NCBI GenBank assembly: GCA_023974075.1
Contig: CM043807.1
Location: 2,116,623-2,180,622, forward strand
Direction: 5' to 3'
DNA length: 64,000 nt
From: Chaenocephalus aceratus
Taxonomy: Eukaryota > Chordata > Actinopteri > Perciformes > Channichthyidae
The stretch's first letter is position 1. The number at the start of each line of letters is the position of its first letter. Under the pieces are notes generated by a model. The model was not told the DNA's origin and did not search any database. It saw only the letters and a program-made list of their open reading frames with translations. Position numbers and translations under genes: made by a program. This document shows positions 1 through 10,378 of this stretch, piece by piece.

Positions 1-2550
1 TCGTGCACCAGGTCCTTATTCAGAATTCTTATCAGAATTCTCTGAGTTTTTATCAACTTTGGTTCTTAAAACAGACAAAGTAATTATCGTAGGTGACTTT
101 AATATTCATGTTGACGATGATAAAAATAGCCTTACTGTTGCATTTAACTCTGTATTAGATTATGTTGGTTTCTGTCAGAGTGTAAATAAACCAACCCACT
201 GTTATAATCACACTCTCGACCTTGTTCTGACTTATGGTATTGAAATTGAGCAACTATTAGTCGAACCGCATAATCCTGCTTTATCCGACCATTTCTTAGT
301 AACTTTTGAAGTACTGTTACTAGACTACAAAGCATTAGTCAAAAGCTTTTGCAGCAGAAACCTATCTGTTAGTGCTATAGCCACATTTAAGGAAGAGATT
401 CCACCCATACTTAACTCGATGGCATGTCTGCATGTAGGGGAGGAAACTTATACAAAATGTACACCACCCCAAATTAATCATGTTGTTGATAGTGCTATAG
501 ATGCGCTGCGAATAAAATTAGACTCTGTTGCTCCTTTGAAAAAGAAGAAAATAAAACAACATAGATTAGCTCCATGGCATAATGCCGAAACCCGCAAAAT
601 AAAGCAAAAGTCTAGACAACTTGAAAGGATATGGCGTTCCACTAAACTTGAAGAATCTCGTTTAATTTGGCATATTACTCTCAATGAATATAAGAAAGCA
701 CTGCGTAAAGCTTCATTAATAGATGAGAATAAGAATAATGCAAGATTTCTTTTCAGCACTGTAGCCAGGCTGACAGAGAGCCACAGCTCGATTGAGCCTT
801 CTATTCCCATAGCACTCAGTAGCAATGATTTTATGTGCTTTTTTAACGATAAAATTGTTACTCTTAGAAACAAAATTAATGACCTCTTGCCTTCGACCAG
901 TATAGTGTTATCAACAGCTCCCGGAATCGTAAGTTCTAATATTACACTAGATAGTAAACTAGAATGCTTTTCAGCCATTAACCTTGAACAATTACATTCA
1001 ATGATTCTCTCTTCTAAACCATCAACGTGCATGTTAGACCCAATTCCAACTAAGCTGTTGAAGGAAGTTTTTCCATTAATTAGCACTTCTTTATTAAATA
1101 TTATGAATATGTCTTCAATATTCAATAATATTTATTATCAGGCTATGTTCCACAATCATTCAAAGTAGCAGTGATAAAACCGCTTCTTAAAAAGCACAAC
1201 CTCGATCCAGAGGTTTTAGCCAACTATAGACCTATTTCTAATCTTCCGTTCCTCTCAAAAATTCTTGAGAAAGCGGTCGCAAAACAGTTGTGTGATTACT
1301 TAAAAAACAATGATTTATTTGAAGATTTTCAGTCTGGCTTTAGAACACATCATAGCACAGAGACAGCTCTGGTTAAAGTCACAAATGATATTCTAATAGC
1401 CTCAGACAAGGGACTTGTCTCTATTCTTGTTTTGCTCGATCTCAGTGCTGCATTTGATACTATCGACCATGATATCCTATTGCAAAGACTAGAGCACTTA
1501 GTTGGCATACAGGGAACTGCTTTAGGCTGGTTTAGGTCCTATCTATCTGAACGCTCTCAGTTTGTACGTGTTAACGATGAATCTTCCACGCAAACCAAAG
1601 TTAGCCATGGAGTGCCACAGGGCTCAGTGCTCGGACCTATTTTGTTCACATTATATATGCTTCCGCTAGGCAATATTATAAGGAATCATTCTGTAAACTT
1701 TCATTGTTATGCGGATGATACTCAACTATATTTATCAATCAAGCCTGATGAAATTAATCATCTAAATAAAATTCAAGACTGCCTTAAGGACTTAAAAACG
1801 TGGATGACCTTAAACTTTTTGATGTTAAACACGACCAAAACTGAAGTTATTGTACTTGGCCCGAAGAATCTACGAAACAAATTATCTAAAGATATACTAA
1901 CTATGGATGGCATTAATTTGGCCTCCAGTGAGACTGTAAGGAATCTTGGTGTTATATTTGATCAGGATTTATCCTTTAACGCCCATATAAAATCAATTTC
2001 AAGGACCGCCTACTTCCATCTACGTAACATTGCAAAAATCAGGCATATCTTGCCTCAAAACGATGCAGAGAAACTAGTCCATGCATTTGTTACTTCTAGG
2101 CTGGATTATTGTAACTCTTTATTATCAGGGAGTACCAAGAAGTCAATCAAGTCGCTTCAGCTGATTCAAAATGCTGCGGCTCGTGTACTAACCAGAGTTA
2201 GGAAAAGGGACCACATTACTCCTGTTCTGGCTGCCTTACACTGGCTCCCTATAGAACACAGGATAGAATTTAAAATTCTTCTTCTCGCCTACAAAGCCCT
2301 TAATGGGCAGGCGCCATCTTACCTTAAAGAACTCATTATACCCTACTGTCCTACTAGGGCATTGCGTTCCAAGAATGCAGGGTTGTTGGTTGTTCCTAGA
2401 ATCTCTAAAAGTACAATGGGAGCCAGAGCCTTTTCTTATCAAGCTCCACATTTGTGGAATCAGCTTCCAGTTTGTGTTCGGGCGGCAGACACCCTATCCG
2501 TTTTTAAGAGTGCGCTTAAGACCTTCCTTTTTGATAAAGCTTATAGTTAG
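1..2550 (+). pseudogene. L2-clade LINE ORF2 (endonuclease-reverse transcriptase), one frameshift
   Basis: The protein would nick target DNA and copy the element's RNA in place. The window opens inside the endonuclease: VGDFNIHVD and then ALSDHFLV, whose SDH is the last catalytic motif. A basic linker follows. The reverse transcriptase shows [33 protein letters not shown] (motif A), [13 protein letters not shown] (motif B) and [11 protein letters not shown] (motif C, YADD at 1708-1719). The thumb has [10 protein letters not shown] and [11 protein letters not shown]. The end is FLFDKAYS and a stop at 2550. The first part (59-1168) and second part (1171-2550) are in different frames. Reading the second frame back to 1141 gives [14 protein letters not shown], so one indel lies near 1105-1140. 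Otherwise the frame is open, which suggests a fairly young copy. The L2 assignment comes from motif style and from the 3' UTR that follows; CR1-like relatives are less likely. Confidence 0.9.
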
Positions 2551-2955
2551 GGCTGATTAGATTCAGCCCCTAGTTTTGCTGATATAGGCTTAGTTTGTCG
2601 GGGGACATCTTACTTCTTCCTTCTCTCTGTCTATACCCGTGTACTCTCATGTTCCGATTAACCCAGCTTCCCCAAATGTCCTTCTTTTTGGTGTCTATAT
2701 ACGCTGGGATCCGGAGTCATGGATGATCCTGCGGTCCTGTGTCCTGGATCGCGAGCGCTGGATCTTAAGTCGTGGCTGTGGTCCTGGATCATAGGTCCTG
2801 GATGGATATCCTCGTGGATTCATCTTCCTATTATACACACATGCATTTCCAAACATCTGGACTACCTATGTTGCAAATGTATTATCTTTTCAATTTACAC
2901 ACGGCATCTATTGCACGTCTGTCCGTCCTGGGAGAGGGATCCCTCCTCTGTTGCT
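2551..2955 (+). other. L2 3' UTR, interrupted
   Basis: This is the non-coding 3' region of the preceding L2. It contains the run of GGATC-rich phrases (2705-2810) typical of fish L2 3' UTRs, as I recall them. It should continue into the CTCCCTGAGGTTTCTCCC block and the (ATTG)n tail. Instead it stops after CTCCTCTGTTGC at about 2954 and is replaced by the composite repeat. About 93 bp of it (2863-2955) reappear at 3808-3903 on the far side of that repeat. Confidence 0.75.
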
Positions 2956-3140
2956 TTTGGGACCCGTAACAACATTTTTTGTGCAGCTGAGTGTCAAGAA
3001 CTGCTTCAAATAGTGATAGGATTAATTGTAGTGCTCCACCTGTATACATGTATGTTTGTTTGTTTGTTAATTTGAGTAAAGTTCCATTGTGATTGACATA
3101 ATTGTTGTTTTCTATGGTTGCCAATTGACCCACAGTCAGT

Positions 3141-3550
3141 GGTTCATGAACAGTTCATGTACATGAACAGTTCATGAACAGTTCATAGCCAGCCATTGAA
3201 TTATATTCAGTGACTGGGTATGAAGTTGTTATGAACAGTTCTTGATATGTTCATGAACAATTCTTGAAATGTTCTTGGTTGAAAACGGAATATCCCTACA
3301 CACTCACTGAAAACTCCATTTCATGAATTGTTCATGAACCTGCCTAAAACCATATTCCATGAATTGTTCATGAACCATTCCAGCACAGGAGTTTCATGAG
3401 TAGTTCATGAACTTCCCTAGTGCCATTTAATGTTCATGACACTTTCATGAACAGTTCATCAACTTTGTTATGAGCTGTTTATGAGCTGTTCATGAATATG
3501 GTTCACTAATATTTCATGAACTTTTCATGACAAGTTCATGAACAGTTCAC
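3141..3550 (+). repeat. TTCATGAA palindrome array, copy A
   Basis: Dense, degenerate array built from the 8-bp palindrome TTCATGAA, often widened to GTTCATGAAC and separated by short variable spacers such as CAG. It lies directly upstream of the Rex3 3' terminal codons. The period is irregular, so this is not a simple microsatellite. Related arrays are at 11590-11960 and 17501-17880. Confidence 0.85.
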
Positions 3551-3588
3551 GATCATCTCACTGGGGTGATGTCGCCATGGAAAATAAA

Positions 3589-3682
3589 GTTTGGGGCTCT
3601 CTGCTGGAACTGCTACCCCCCCGCGACCCGACCACGGATAAGCGGGAGAATGGATGGATGGATGGATGGATGTATTCTTTGT
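3589..3682 (+). mobile_element. Rex3/RTE LINE 3' terminus (C-terminal codons + GATG tail)
   Basis: The plus strand reads VWGSLLELLPPATRPRISG and then MDG, the usual C-terminus of fish Rex3. The GATG tandem tail runs to about 3672. The upstream Rex3 coding region is absent here and the array takes its place. RTE-type tails of this kind are recognised by the Rex3 reverse transcriptase. Confidence 0.8.
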
Positions 3683-3807
3683 AATTATTTTTTCTCTTTG
3701 TACATACAATCAGTACAGACAATTGTCTCATTTGTATGCAGATCTTTTGATTTCCACTTCTAAATGACAAACATTACTTATGCATTGTCAAAACGTAGTA
3801 CATTCTG

Positions 3808-4098
3808 TGCTACCTATGTTGTAAATGTATTATCTTTTCGATTCACACACGGCATCTATTGCACGTCTGTCCGTGCTGGGAGAGAGATCCCTCCTCTGTT
3901 GCTCTCCCTGAGGTTTCTCCCATTTTTCCCTTTAAACTGGGTTTTCTTTGGAAGTTTTTCCTTGTACGATGTGAGGGTCTAAGGACAGAGGGTGTCGTAT
4001 TGTCATACTGATATTCTGTACACACTGTGAAGACCACTGAGACAAATGTAACATTTGTGATATTGGGCTATATAAATAAACATTGATTGATTGATTGA
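3808..4098 (+). mobile_element. L2 LINE 3' end with (ATTG)n tail, copy A
   Basis: The segment shows the conserved fish L2 3' UTR block (CTCCCTGAGGTTTCTCCCAT, then a stretch ending TGTGATATTGGGCTATATAA). It ends in an ATTGATTGATTGA tail at 4085-4098. It overlaps the UTR of the upstream L2 by about 93 bp. The sequence after 4098 is unrelated. Confidence 0.85.
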
Positions 4099-4612
4099 CC
4101 TCAAACCCAAATAGTAATCTGTTAGGTGTTTATATGTTTTGTAATATTTTATTTTGTACGCTCCGCAGTCTTTGCTTTGTCTTTTATTTTAATTATCAGG
4201 CATTTGCTAACATGTTCAGACATACTGCCGTAAAGCCTTCACACATCCTGGCGATCTGTGTGAAGGCTGTAAAGCCACGCATTTATTCTCCTATTTATTA
4301 GTATTTTGTATCCTCTAAAATCATATTGAGTAAGTTATAATAACAAACGTCATCTTCTGTAGGTAAGTGCCGTTTTTTTCCAGCGTTATATGTAAAAGCT
4401 TTTGTGATTGTAGTTTGTAAGAACGATCAGATATCATCGATCTGTAAGCTAAGGTACACTACGCTAATGAGACATGCCGTTTTTTGCAGCGTTATATGTA
4501 AAAGCTTTTGTGTGTTTACTTGTTTGCGCACATGAATATAAATGGAGGTGTGTTAGGATACAACACTGTGTATGTATGCGAGGGGTAATTGTAATTGTAA
4601 TTGGTAATTGTT
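4099..4612. other. No recognisable gene; short internal duplication
   Basis: AT-rich sequence with no supported coding region. The phrase CAGCGTTATATGTAAAAGCT occurs twice (about 4381 and 4488), so a ~107-bp segment is locally duplicated. A short TAATTG-type repeat (4585-4612) abuts the broken end of the reverse-strand L2. Confidence 0.6.
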
Positions 4613-6325
4613 CATTACTGAAGCATCTAGATTATTCTGTTTTAAGAGCGGTTTAATTACTGCAGTTTTCAGGGCCTGTGGAAAAATACCTGAGTGAAGA
4701 GATTTGTTTACTATATGATCTGAGGCCATGCAAGGCAAAACATCTTTGAAAAATCCTGTTGGAATAATATCAAGGCAGCAGGAGGAGGACTTCAGAAGTT
4801 GAATAATGTCCTCTAGGTTTTTATCATTAATCTGATGGAATTGTGTCATGATGTCTGAATTGATATTAGGTGGACACAGCGAAAACACATTTGCTGTTCC
4901 TGATGCAGAGGCACTGACTGCTTGTCTGATTTTCTGAATTTTGTCAGTGAAAAAGGAGGCAAATTCATTGCACGCCCTGGTGGATAGAAATTCAGAGGCT
5001 ACTGACACTGGGGAGTTAGTTAGTCTGTCGACGGTAGCAAACAAGGCACGTGCATTGTTTTTGGTAATGATGTCAGAGAAGAACGATTGTCGTGTGTTTT
5101 TCAATTCCAAATTATAAAGGCCAAGTCTCTCTTTATAGATTTCAAAGTGAACCTGGAGATTTGTTTTTCGCCACCTGCGTTCAGCTTTTCGACATTTTCT
5201 TTTTTCTGTTTTCACGGTCATGGCCTTTCTCCATGGAGATATTTTCTTCCCAGTCACTTCCTTTACCTTAGTTGGAGCAATGGCATCTATAACATTTTTA
5301 ACTTTTTAATTAAAATGATCTACTAGCTAATTTACTGAGATGTTAGCAGGGGCAAGTGTGGGAGAAAAATTCTGTGTAAACATTTCCCTAGTATTTTCAG
5401 TTAAACATCGCTTTGTGGTCATCTCATTTTGAACATTTTTGTGAACAGAAATAGAGCTCTCAAAGAAAACACAGGAATGGTCAGAGAGCGCAACATCAGT
5501 CACCACAACCTTAGAGATATTCAGACCCTTTGAGATAATTAAGTCCAGAGTGTGCCCCTTATTGTGCGTGGGCTCCGTCACATGCTGAGTCAGTCCATAG
5601 CTATCAAGAACACAAAACAGTTATTTTGCCCCTCTGTCCTGGGGGTTGTCAACATGGATGTTAAAATCACCAACAATGACTAGACGGTCAAAGTCAATAC
5701 ACACTATAGACAGCAGTTCAGTAAAGTCATCAAAAAAGCTTGCACAGTATTTGGGTGGACTATAGATATTTAGGAACAGAGCTCGAGAGGAGCATTTCAG
5801 TTGAAGGGCCACATATTCAAAATAATCAAAGTTTCCATACGATGTCTTGCTGCATTGAAGGGAATCATTGAACAGAATAGCAACTCCACCCCCTTTCTTA
5901 TGCATTCTTTCCTGACTCATAAAACTAAAGTTGGGAGGGGTTGATTCGATAAGAACAGCTGCACTGTTATTTTGTTCAATCCAAGTTTCTGTTAAAAACA
6001 TAAAATCAAGATTGTGCTCAGTGATAAAATCATTGATTAAAAATGTTTTTCCTGCCAAAGACCTGACATTTAATAAAGCTAGTTTAAGTTTGTTAAACAC
6101 ACTATCAGTCATGTTTTTTGTAACAAGCTGTGGCTGACATGGAATCAATGCTAAATTAGATAAACTCACACAAACGTTTGAGCGCTTCCTGTTTCTAAAA
6201 TGATTCACCGCTCTTAATCTATTACCTATCAACACAGATATCGGCAAAGCTATAGGCAGGCAGGGCCCCGGCATGTCCTGGAAAGAGTTGAGAGTGCCAT
6301 ACGCCCTTGAGCCTGGACCCAGCAC
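4613..6325 (-). pseudogene. L2-clade LINE ORF2: endonuclease plus linker, reverse transcriptase missing
   Basis: Read on the minus strand from 6325. The endonuclease begins near NVRSLAGKTFLINDFI and carries FLTETWIE (catalytic Glu), GGGVAILFND, NIYSPPK, VIVGDFNIHVD and, after an in-frame TAA near 5621, TLDLIISKGLNI and VALSDHSCVFF (SDH motif). The linker follows with FFTDKIQKIRQ and PTGFFKDVLPC. The frame reaches VIKPLLKQNNLDAS and NNYQ, the point where reverse transcriptase should begin ([10 protein letters not shown]), and then stops at a TAATTG repeat near 4612. The catalytic YADD region is therefore absent. Several stops and frameshifts make this a dead copy. It lies downstream of its own ORF1 (6597-7946). 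Confidence 0.85.
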
Positions 6326-6369
6326 ATATCAGTAAGAGTTTGTTGCGTTTTGTACACACACATCCTTAT

Positions 6370-6530
6370 CAGGAGACGGGGGAGATGGTGCGGGGGTAAA
6401 GGACATGCTGCCAGGGGGGGAGGTGGTTGACGTAGGCGCGGTGATGAAGACGGGGGAGATGGTGCGCGTCTCTAAGGTGATTTTGGTGGGCGTCGTTGAG
6501 GAGCGGGGGTAAAGGACATGCTGCCAGCCC
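6370..6530. repeat. Local GC-rich duplication between L2 ORF1 and ORF2
   Basis: ACGGGGGAGATGGTGCG occurs twice (about 6376 and 6450) and GGGGGTAAAGGACATGCTGC occurs twice (about 6391 and 6506). This is an imperfect duplication of 75-115 bp in the spacer between the two ORFs of the reverse-strand L2. Confidence 0.6.
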
Positions 6531-6596
6531 TGCGTATCGCCTTAGTTTGGTCTTTGAAATCCAGGAAGGAATCGGTGCCCACCCTCTATATCTCCT

Positions 6597-7946
6597 TCAT
6601 GTGTTCAACGATCTCCAGGAGGGTGGGCGAGGGTGAAAGGGTGAACGGAGTATCCTCAAAGGCGTTGACAGGGGGGGCAGTGGAGACTCCTCCATGTGTC
6701 TCATAGGTCTCCCATAATCAGAACATTCCTCAGGCGGGTGCAGTGATAATTCTTCAGGGTTTTCTGCGCGATGTGTTGTGTCTTTCTCCTGTTTTGATTC
6801 CTCTTGCCGCTTGTCCTTGGCAGAGGGAACAGATTGATGACGCAGGCAGTTGAATATGTTAGAGATAAACAATTTCACTCCTGACTTGTTCAGGCAAACT
6901 CCATTTGCCTTGAAAAGATGTCTGCGATCCCAGAAAAAGTTAAAATTGTCAATAAAATGGACAGAATGGTCAATACATGCAGTTGAAAGCCAGGTGTTCA
7001 GTGCAAACAATCTGCTGAATCTCTCCACTCCTCTTCTGACTGGCGGTAGAGGGCCACTGATGAACACATCTGCATTTAGATAGCTGGCCGTTTCCAACAA
7101 ACATTTAAAGTCTTCTTTCAGCATTTCTGACTGTTGTTTCACAACATCATTTGTTCCAATGTGCAGTACCACATTCTTCACAGTCAGATGTTCAGCCCCA
7201 ATATGCAGGATCTTCTCAGCCAAGTCAGACACCACATCCTTGGGAAAACAGAGTACTTTGGTGTTGTTCTTATTACACAGACCTTTTACATCTCTTACAG
7301 CAGAGTCACCCACAATCAGAGTTTCAGGCCCAGTCGTTAGCTTTCCCTCTAGCCTTTTACTTTTGGAGTAGCTATTGGTCCTTACCCTGCTGTGTGAAGA
7401 GGACAGGTTATCCAGGTCATCAGAAAGGGATCTCCGGTTCTCGGTCAGCGGAGCGTATCTGTTCTAGATTGGCACACTTGGTGGTTTAGGAGGATTGTTT
7501 GTAGTTCTCCCTTTAGCAGCTGTCCTTGATTGTTTCCTAGTAGGAATAGGGGTTGAAGAGGCGCTCTTCCTGGGTGATAACAATGCAGGCCAGCCGGTCG
7601 CATCACAGATTTCAGAGCGCTGGGCTCTGCCTGTTATCCATCCTCCCAAATCCCATGGAAATGATTTACTCTTAGGCTTTGCACCCAGAGAGTTCCAGGG
7701 AGGACTACCACTTGTAGATGTATTACCCAGTACACAGCCCTCCTGTTCCTTGGAATCCTTGTAGCTGCTAACTAGCTGTGAGTTAGCATACCCTTCTCCA
7801 TTATTTTGCAACACTGGTAAAGTGGTGTCATTCCCACAACATAGTCCATTCACTTCCACGTTAACTTCCAACCGTTGCATTTTCATTTCCAACACAGCTA
7901 TCTTCTGTATACGTTTGTGGAAGTCATATATAGAGAACGGAGGCAT
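6597..7946 (-). pseudogene. L2 ORF1 with SGNH/esterase-like domain
   Basis: On the minus strand the ORF starts MPPFSIYDFHKRIQ (7946), a short possibly helical N-terminus. After a frame change near 7464 it continues into GDSAVRDVKGL, VVLHIGTNDVVK, ISGPLPPVRRG, FIDNFNFFWDR and ANGVCLNKSGVKLF. GDS, GTND and a C-terminal region where the catalytic pair is expected are the block pattern of SGNH (GDSL-type) hydrolases. An esterase of this kind is known in ORF1 of CR1/L2 LINEs. The last block reads NGVCLN where GxHLN is usual, so the active-site His appears replaced. The stop is at 6597. It pairs with the ORF2 fragment downstream on the same strand. Confidence 0.8.
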
Positions 7947-7996
7947 TTTGCTACCAACTAGCTTAAGCTAAATAGCATGCAGTAGTCTACCAGGCT

Positions 7997-8859
7997 TTAG
8001 CTTGTCCACGCTACTGTAAGACTGAGGTCGTCGTAAAAATGTTGAAATATGGTTGAAACCCTCCGTCTATTTACGAAGATGAACTGTCCCAGTGATAAGT
8101 TAATGTCCAGGAGCCGCTGCTCGAAGTTTTCAGAGAATAAGAAAAGTAAGCAGAGGCAGGAGCAAGCAGAAAAGCGTCTGCACTGTAAGAAAGATAAGTC
8201 ATCAGTTCCCTTTACCCTCGCCAAAGCCATAGCCCGTGAGAATGCTCTTCGGCGTTTAGCTGTATAATCGCTGAAGTCAGCGGCGAAACGGAGAGCTCTG
8301 TGGCCGATTAAAGGGGGGTGTTTCCTCGCCTCATGGAGGATAGCTTGGCATGTGGAGAAGCGTAGACAGCAGAAGATAAAAGCCCGGGGTCGTTCTCCCT
8401 CCGTAGTTGGACCGCCGCGGAAGATTCTGTGGGCACGCTCTATTTCAGGTTTAAGTTGCTTCAGAGCGGGGAACCAAGTGGTTATCATGCGTTCCAGAAA
8501 CTGCACCGGGGCGTCACCCTCCATGCCTCGCGTAGGCCATAAACCCGAATGTTGCACTTCCTATTACGGTCCTCAAGATCCGCTATCTGCTATTCGAAAC
8601 CCAGCATATTTTCTTGAACGGTGGAAAGGACGGTAGCATCTTTCTTAGTGCTATTTTTCAAAGCATCCAGCTCTCCTTCAGCCGAAGTAATCCTTGTAGT
8701 CACAGTTGCTAGCTCTGACTGCATATCATCAATCTTGTTAGCTACTCGATCGAGGCTAGCATCTAGCTCCTCACGTAGCAAGGTCCTCACCACTTAGGCG
8801 ATGGATTTAATATCTTCATCTTTCAACGTTTTAGTCGATTTCCCCTTTGCCTCCGGCAT
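7997..8859 (-). pseudogene. L1/Tx1-type LINE ORF1 (coiled coil + RNA-binding domain), broken
   Basis: The minus strand starts at an ATG at 8857-8859 (MPEAKGKSTKTLKDEDIKS). A heptad-rich stretch follows, LDASLDRVANKIDDMQSELA, typical of the trimerising coiled coil of L1 ORF1. Next are the phrase DLEDRNRKCN, then EGDAPVQFLERMITTWFP, IERAHRIF and RAFIFCCLRF, matching the RRM-like core. The C-terminus runs through FAADFSDYTAKRRRAFS before the frame degenerates. Stops interrupt it near 8795 and 8590. ORF1 would bind the element's RNA as a chaperone. Its ORF2 is not next to it; the reverse-strand L2 5' end lies immediately downstream, near 7950. Confidence 0.8.
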
Positions 8860-9165
8860 TCGTAGAACTTTTCAACAGATAATTCGGCGTGAAATGACTT
8901 AAATGTGTAATAATAGTGGGATGTTGTCGGGTAGCTCAAGACTCACGCAGCAATTTCGTTCCTGCGGTCAACCGGAAGTTCCCACATTCAAATAATTTTG
9001 TATTTCTACAGCCCTCTAACGCACCTCTTTCATAAATAACACACTTACTTTGCAATAATGTCCTATGTTTTATGTTTCTTGTCATTTCTGTTAGGAAAGG
9101 ACATACCTGAAGGACACAACTGCCTCACCGTTTTCTCCGAGGGGCAAGAAGAAAATGAAAAGCTA
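8860..9165. other. No recognisable gene
   Basis: Mixed-composition DNA upstream (on the minus strand) of the L1/Tx1 ORF1, possibly in part its 5' UTR. No open frame or repeat could be supported. Confidence 0.4.
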
Positions 9166-9171
9166 ATATGA

Positions 9172-9390
9172 GATTAACCTGTTAAGCCCTGAGCCTGTTT
9201 TTCAGGTCTCAGGCTCGAAAATGACATTCCCAGAACAAATGACCATATATTCCCTTCTAAAAGGGTTACATTCATAATATTTTTTCTCAAAGCAAGGTCA
9301 CATCTGTGAGTTGGATGTAGAAGTGTCAGAATCAATATAGATGTTTTTATTTTAAAGTAAATTCAGATTGAACACAGTTAAAAAATGTAA
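9172..9390 (+). repeat. Dispersed repeat starting TTAACCTGTTAAG, copy 1
   Basis: The segment starts TTAACCTGTTAAGCCCTGAG and runs through GACATTCCCAGAACAAATGA. An inverted, diverged copy lies at 41040-41285 and ends GGCTTAACAGGTTAA. The TTAA at the outer edge of both copies suggests a TTAA-targeting DNA transposon (piggyBac- or Kolobok-like MITE). No second terminus was found for either copy. Confidence 0.6.
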
Positions 9391-9704
9391 ATGATTGTGT
9401 CCGTCCAAAAGAAAAAAATTACTTATAGTGAAAACCACCCTTGAATGATGGGATGGTAGACTAAAAGCTTTAGGAATCCAAACTACAACATATAAGTACC
9501 CTGTATCAAGATTGATGCAAAACAAGTGACAAATAAACCACTTCTGGGGTCATTTGGGTGGATTTGACCTATCTCTGGCCCCCCTTGGTCGATGTTGATG
9601 ATTGATATCTCTTTATAACAGCTAGAGCAAATGGAATTGAGGGGAACTCCCACATACACACACACGTTGCCAAATAAGGAGTGAGTGACGCGTAGCCAAA
9701 ACCG

Positions 9705-9882
9705 GAAGCTGCGATAACTCTGGTGGCTAACATTAGCAGCTAACTTTTATTCTCCGATTTTTACATCAAAATGGAATTATGGATTATAAATAATGTTTTC
9801 AAAGTGACAGACACATTGGATTAACCCTCAGCAGCCAAACATGCCTTTTGATCAGAATAACAGCTAAGGTGAGACGATGTCA
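9705..9882 (+). repeat. Direct repeat flanking a BED-finger fragment, left copy
   Basis: Contains GGTGGCTAACATTAGCAGCT and AAAATGGAATTATGGATTAT, followed near 9838 by CTTTTGATCAGAATAACAGC. The same phrases recur in the same order at 10168-10378. Both copies are plus-strand and diverged. Confidence 0.7.
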
Positions 9883-9962
9883 AAATATCGTCGACGCGTC
9901 GCTACACACACGTGGGTGTGTAAACAAAGCAACAAGCCGTTCGCAATCGCACTTCAAACACA

Positions 9963-10160
9963 ATGGAGACTGAAACGGTTACCACCTCCTCCTCACAGGA
10001 TTGCGCACGAAGCCCTCAAACGAAAACATCTCGCCCTAGGTCTTCAAAAGCATGGGAATATTTTAAAGTTAGTCCAAAACGCAAAGATATTGTCATTTGC
10101 AGTCTTTGCCAAATGGAGTTGGCATATCACACAAGCACAACGGCTATGTTGGAACATGTA
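9963..10160 (+). pseudogene. BED-type zinc finger fragment (hAT/ZBED-like transposase N-terminus)
   Basis: A short frame from ATG 9963 contains KAWEYFKVSPKRKDIVICSL and then C-x2-C (CSLC) followed by a downstream TTAMLEHVKR. An aromatic pair, C-x2-C and a C-terminal His-containing helix is the BED-finger pattern used by hAT transposases to bind DNA. Only this N-terminal exon-like piece remains; no catalytic core or RYW dimerisation block follows. It sits between the two direct repeats described here, which may be the remains of the element's ends. Confidence 0.6.
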
Positions 10161-10167
10161 AAGCGGC

Positions 10168-10378
10168 AGCTAGCTGTGGTGGCTACCATTAGCAGCTAGC
10201 ATTTGCTCTCCGATTTTTACATAAAAATGGAATTATGGATTATAAATTCAATCATTTTTTTATACATAGACGTTAAAAACCTATGGATTAACCGATTCAG
10301 CCGCGTTTTTTCTCATTTTAATGCCATTGAACACGTCTTTTGATCAGATTGACAGCTACGGTGGTGAGACGATCTCCC
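10168..10378 (+). repeat. Direct repeat flanking a BED-finger fragment, right copy
   Basis: Second copy of the 9705-9882 block (AGCAGCTAGCATTTGCTCTC, AAAATGGAATTATGGATTAT, CTTTTGATCAGATTGACAGC), with about 30 bp of extra sequence in the middle. Confidence 0.7.

Larger units (their letters stand above)
2955..4098 (+). mobile_element. Composite retroposon copy A (TTCATGAA array + Rex3 tail + L2 tail)
   Basis: A 1.14-kb block with three parts. A 5' leader starts TTTTGGGACCCGTAAC; a long array of TTCATGAA palindromes follows (3141-3550). Next comes a Rex3-type 3' end (3589-3672) that still encodes VWGSLLELLPPATRP and finishes in a GATG repeat. The last part is an L2 3' end (3808-4098) finishing in ATTGATTGATTGA. 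The whole block recurs at 17317-18420 with the same start and tail and only small indels, so it appears to have moved or been copied as one unit. The (ATTG)n end suggests L2 machinery primed the last copying step. This is an inference; segmental duplication is the alternative. Confidence 0.7.

Noticed and set aside
478..1125. 215-codon minus-strand frame
   Set aside because: Antisense shadow of the L2 endonuclease-RT linker.
59..1168. Treating the first open frame and the next (1171-2550) as two genes
   Set aside because: Motif order and the read-back [14 protein letters not shown] show one ORF2 with a single frameshift.
3141..3550. TTCATGAA array as a CRISPR array
   Set aside because: Units are short, degenerate and irregularly spaced, with no constant repeat-spacer pattern, in an obvious vertebrate context.
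7151..7489. Plus-strand open frames of 70-112 codons over the L2 ORF1
   Set aside because: They are shadows of the minus-strand ORF1; no motif on the plus strand.
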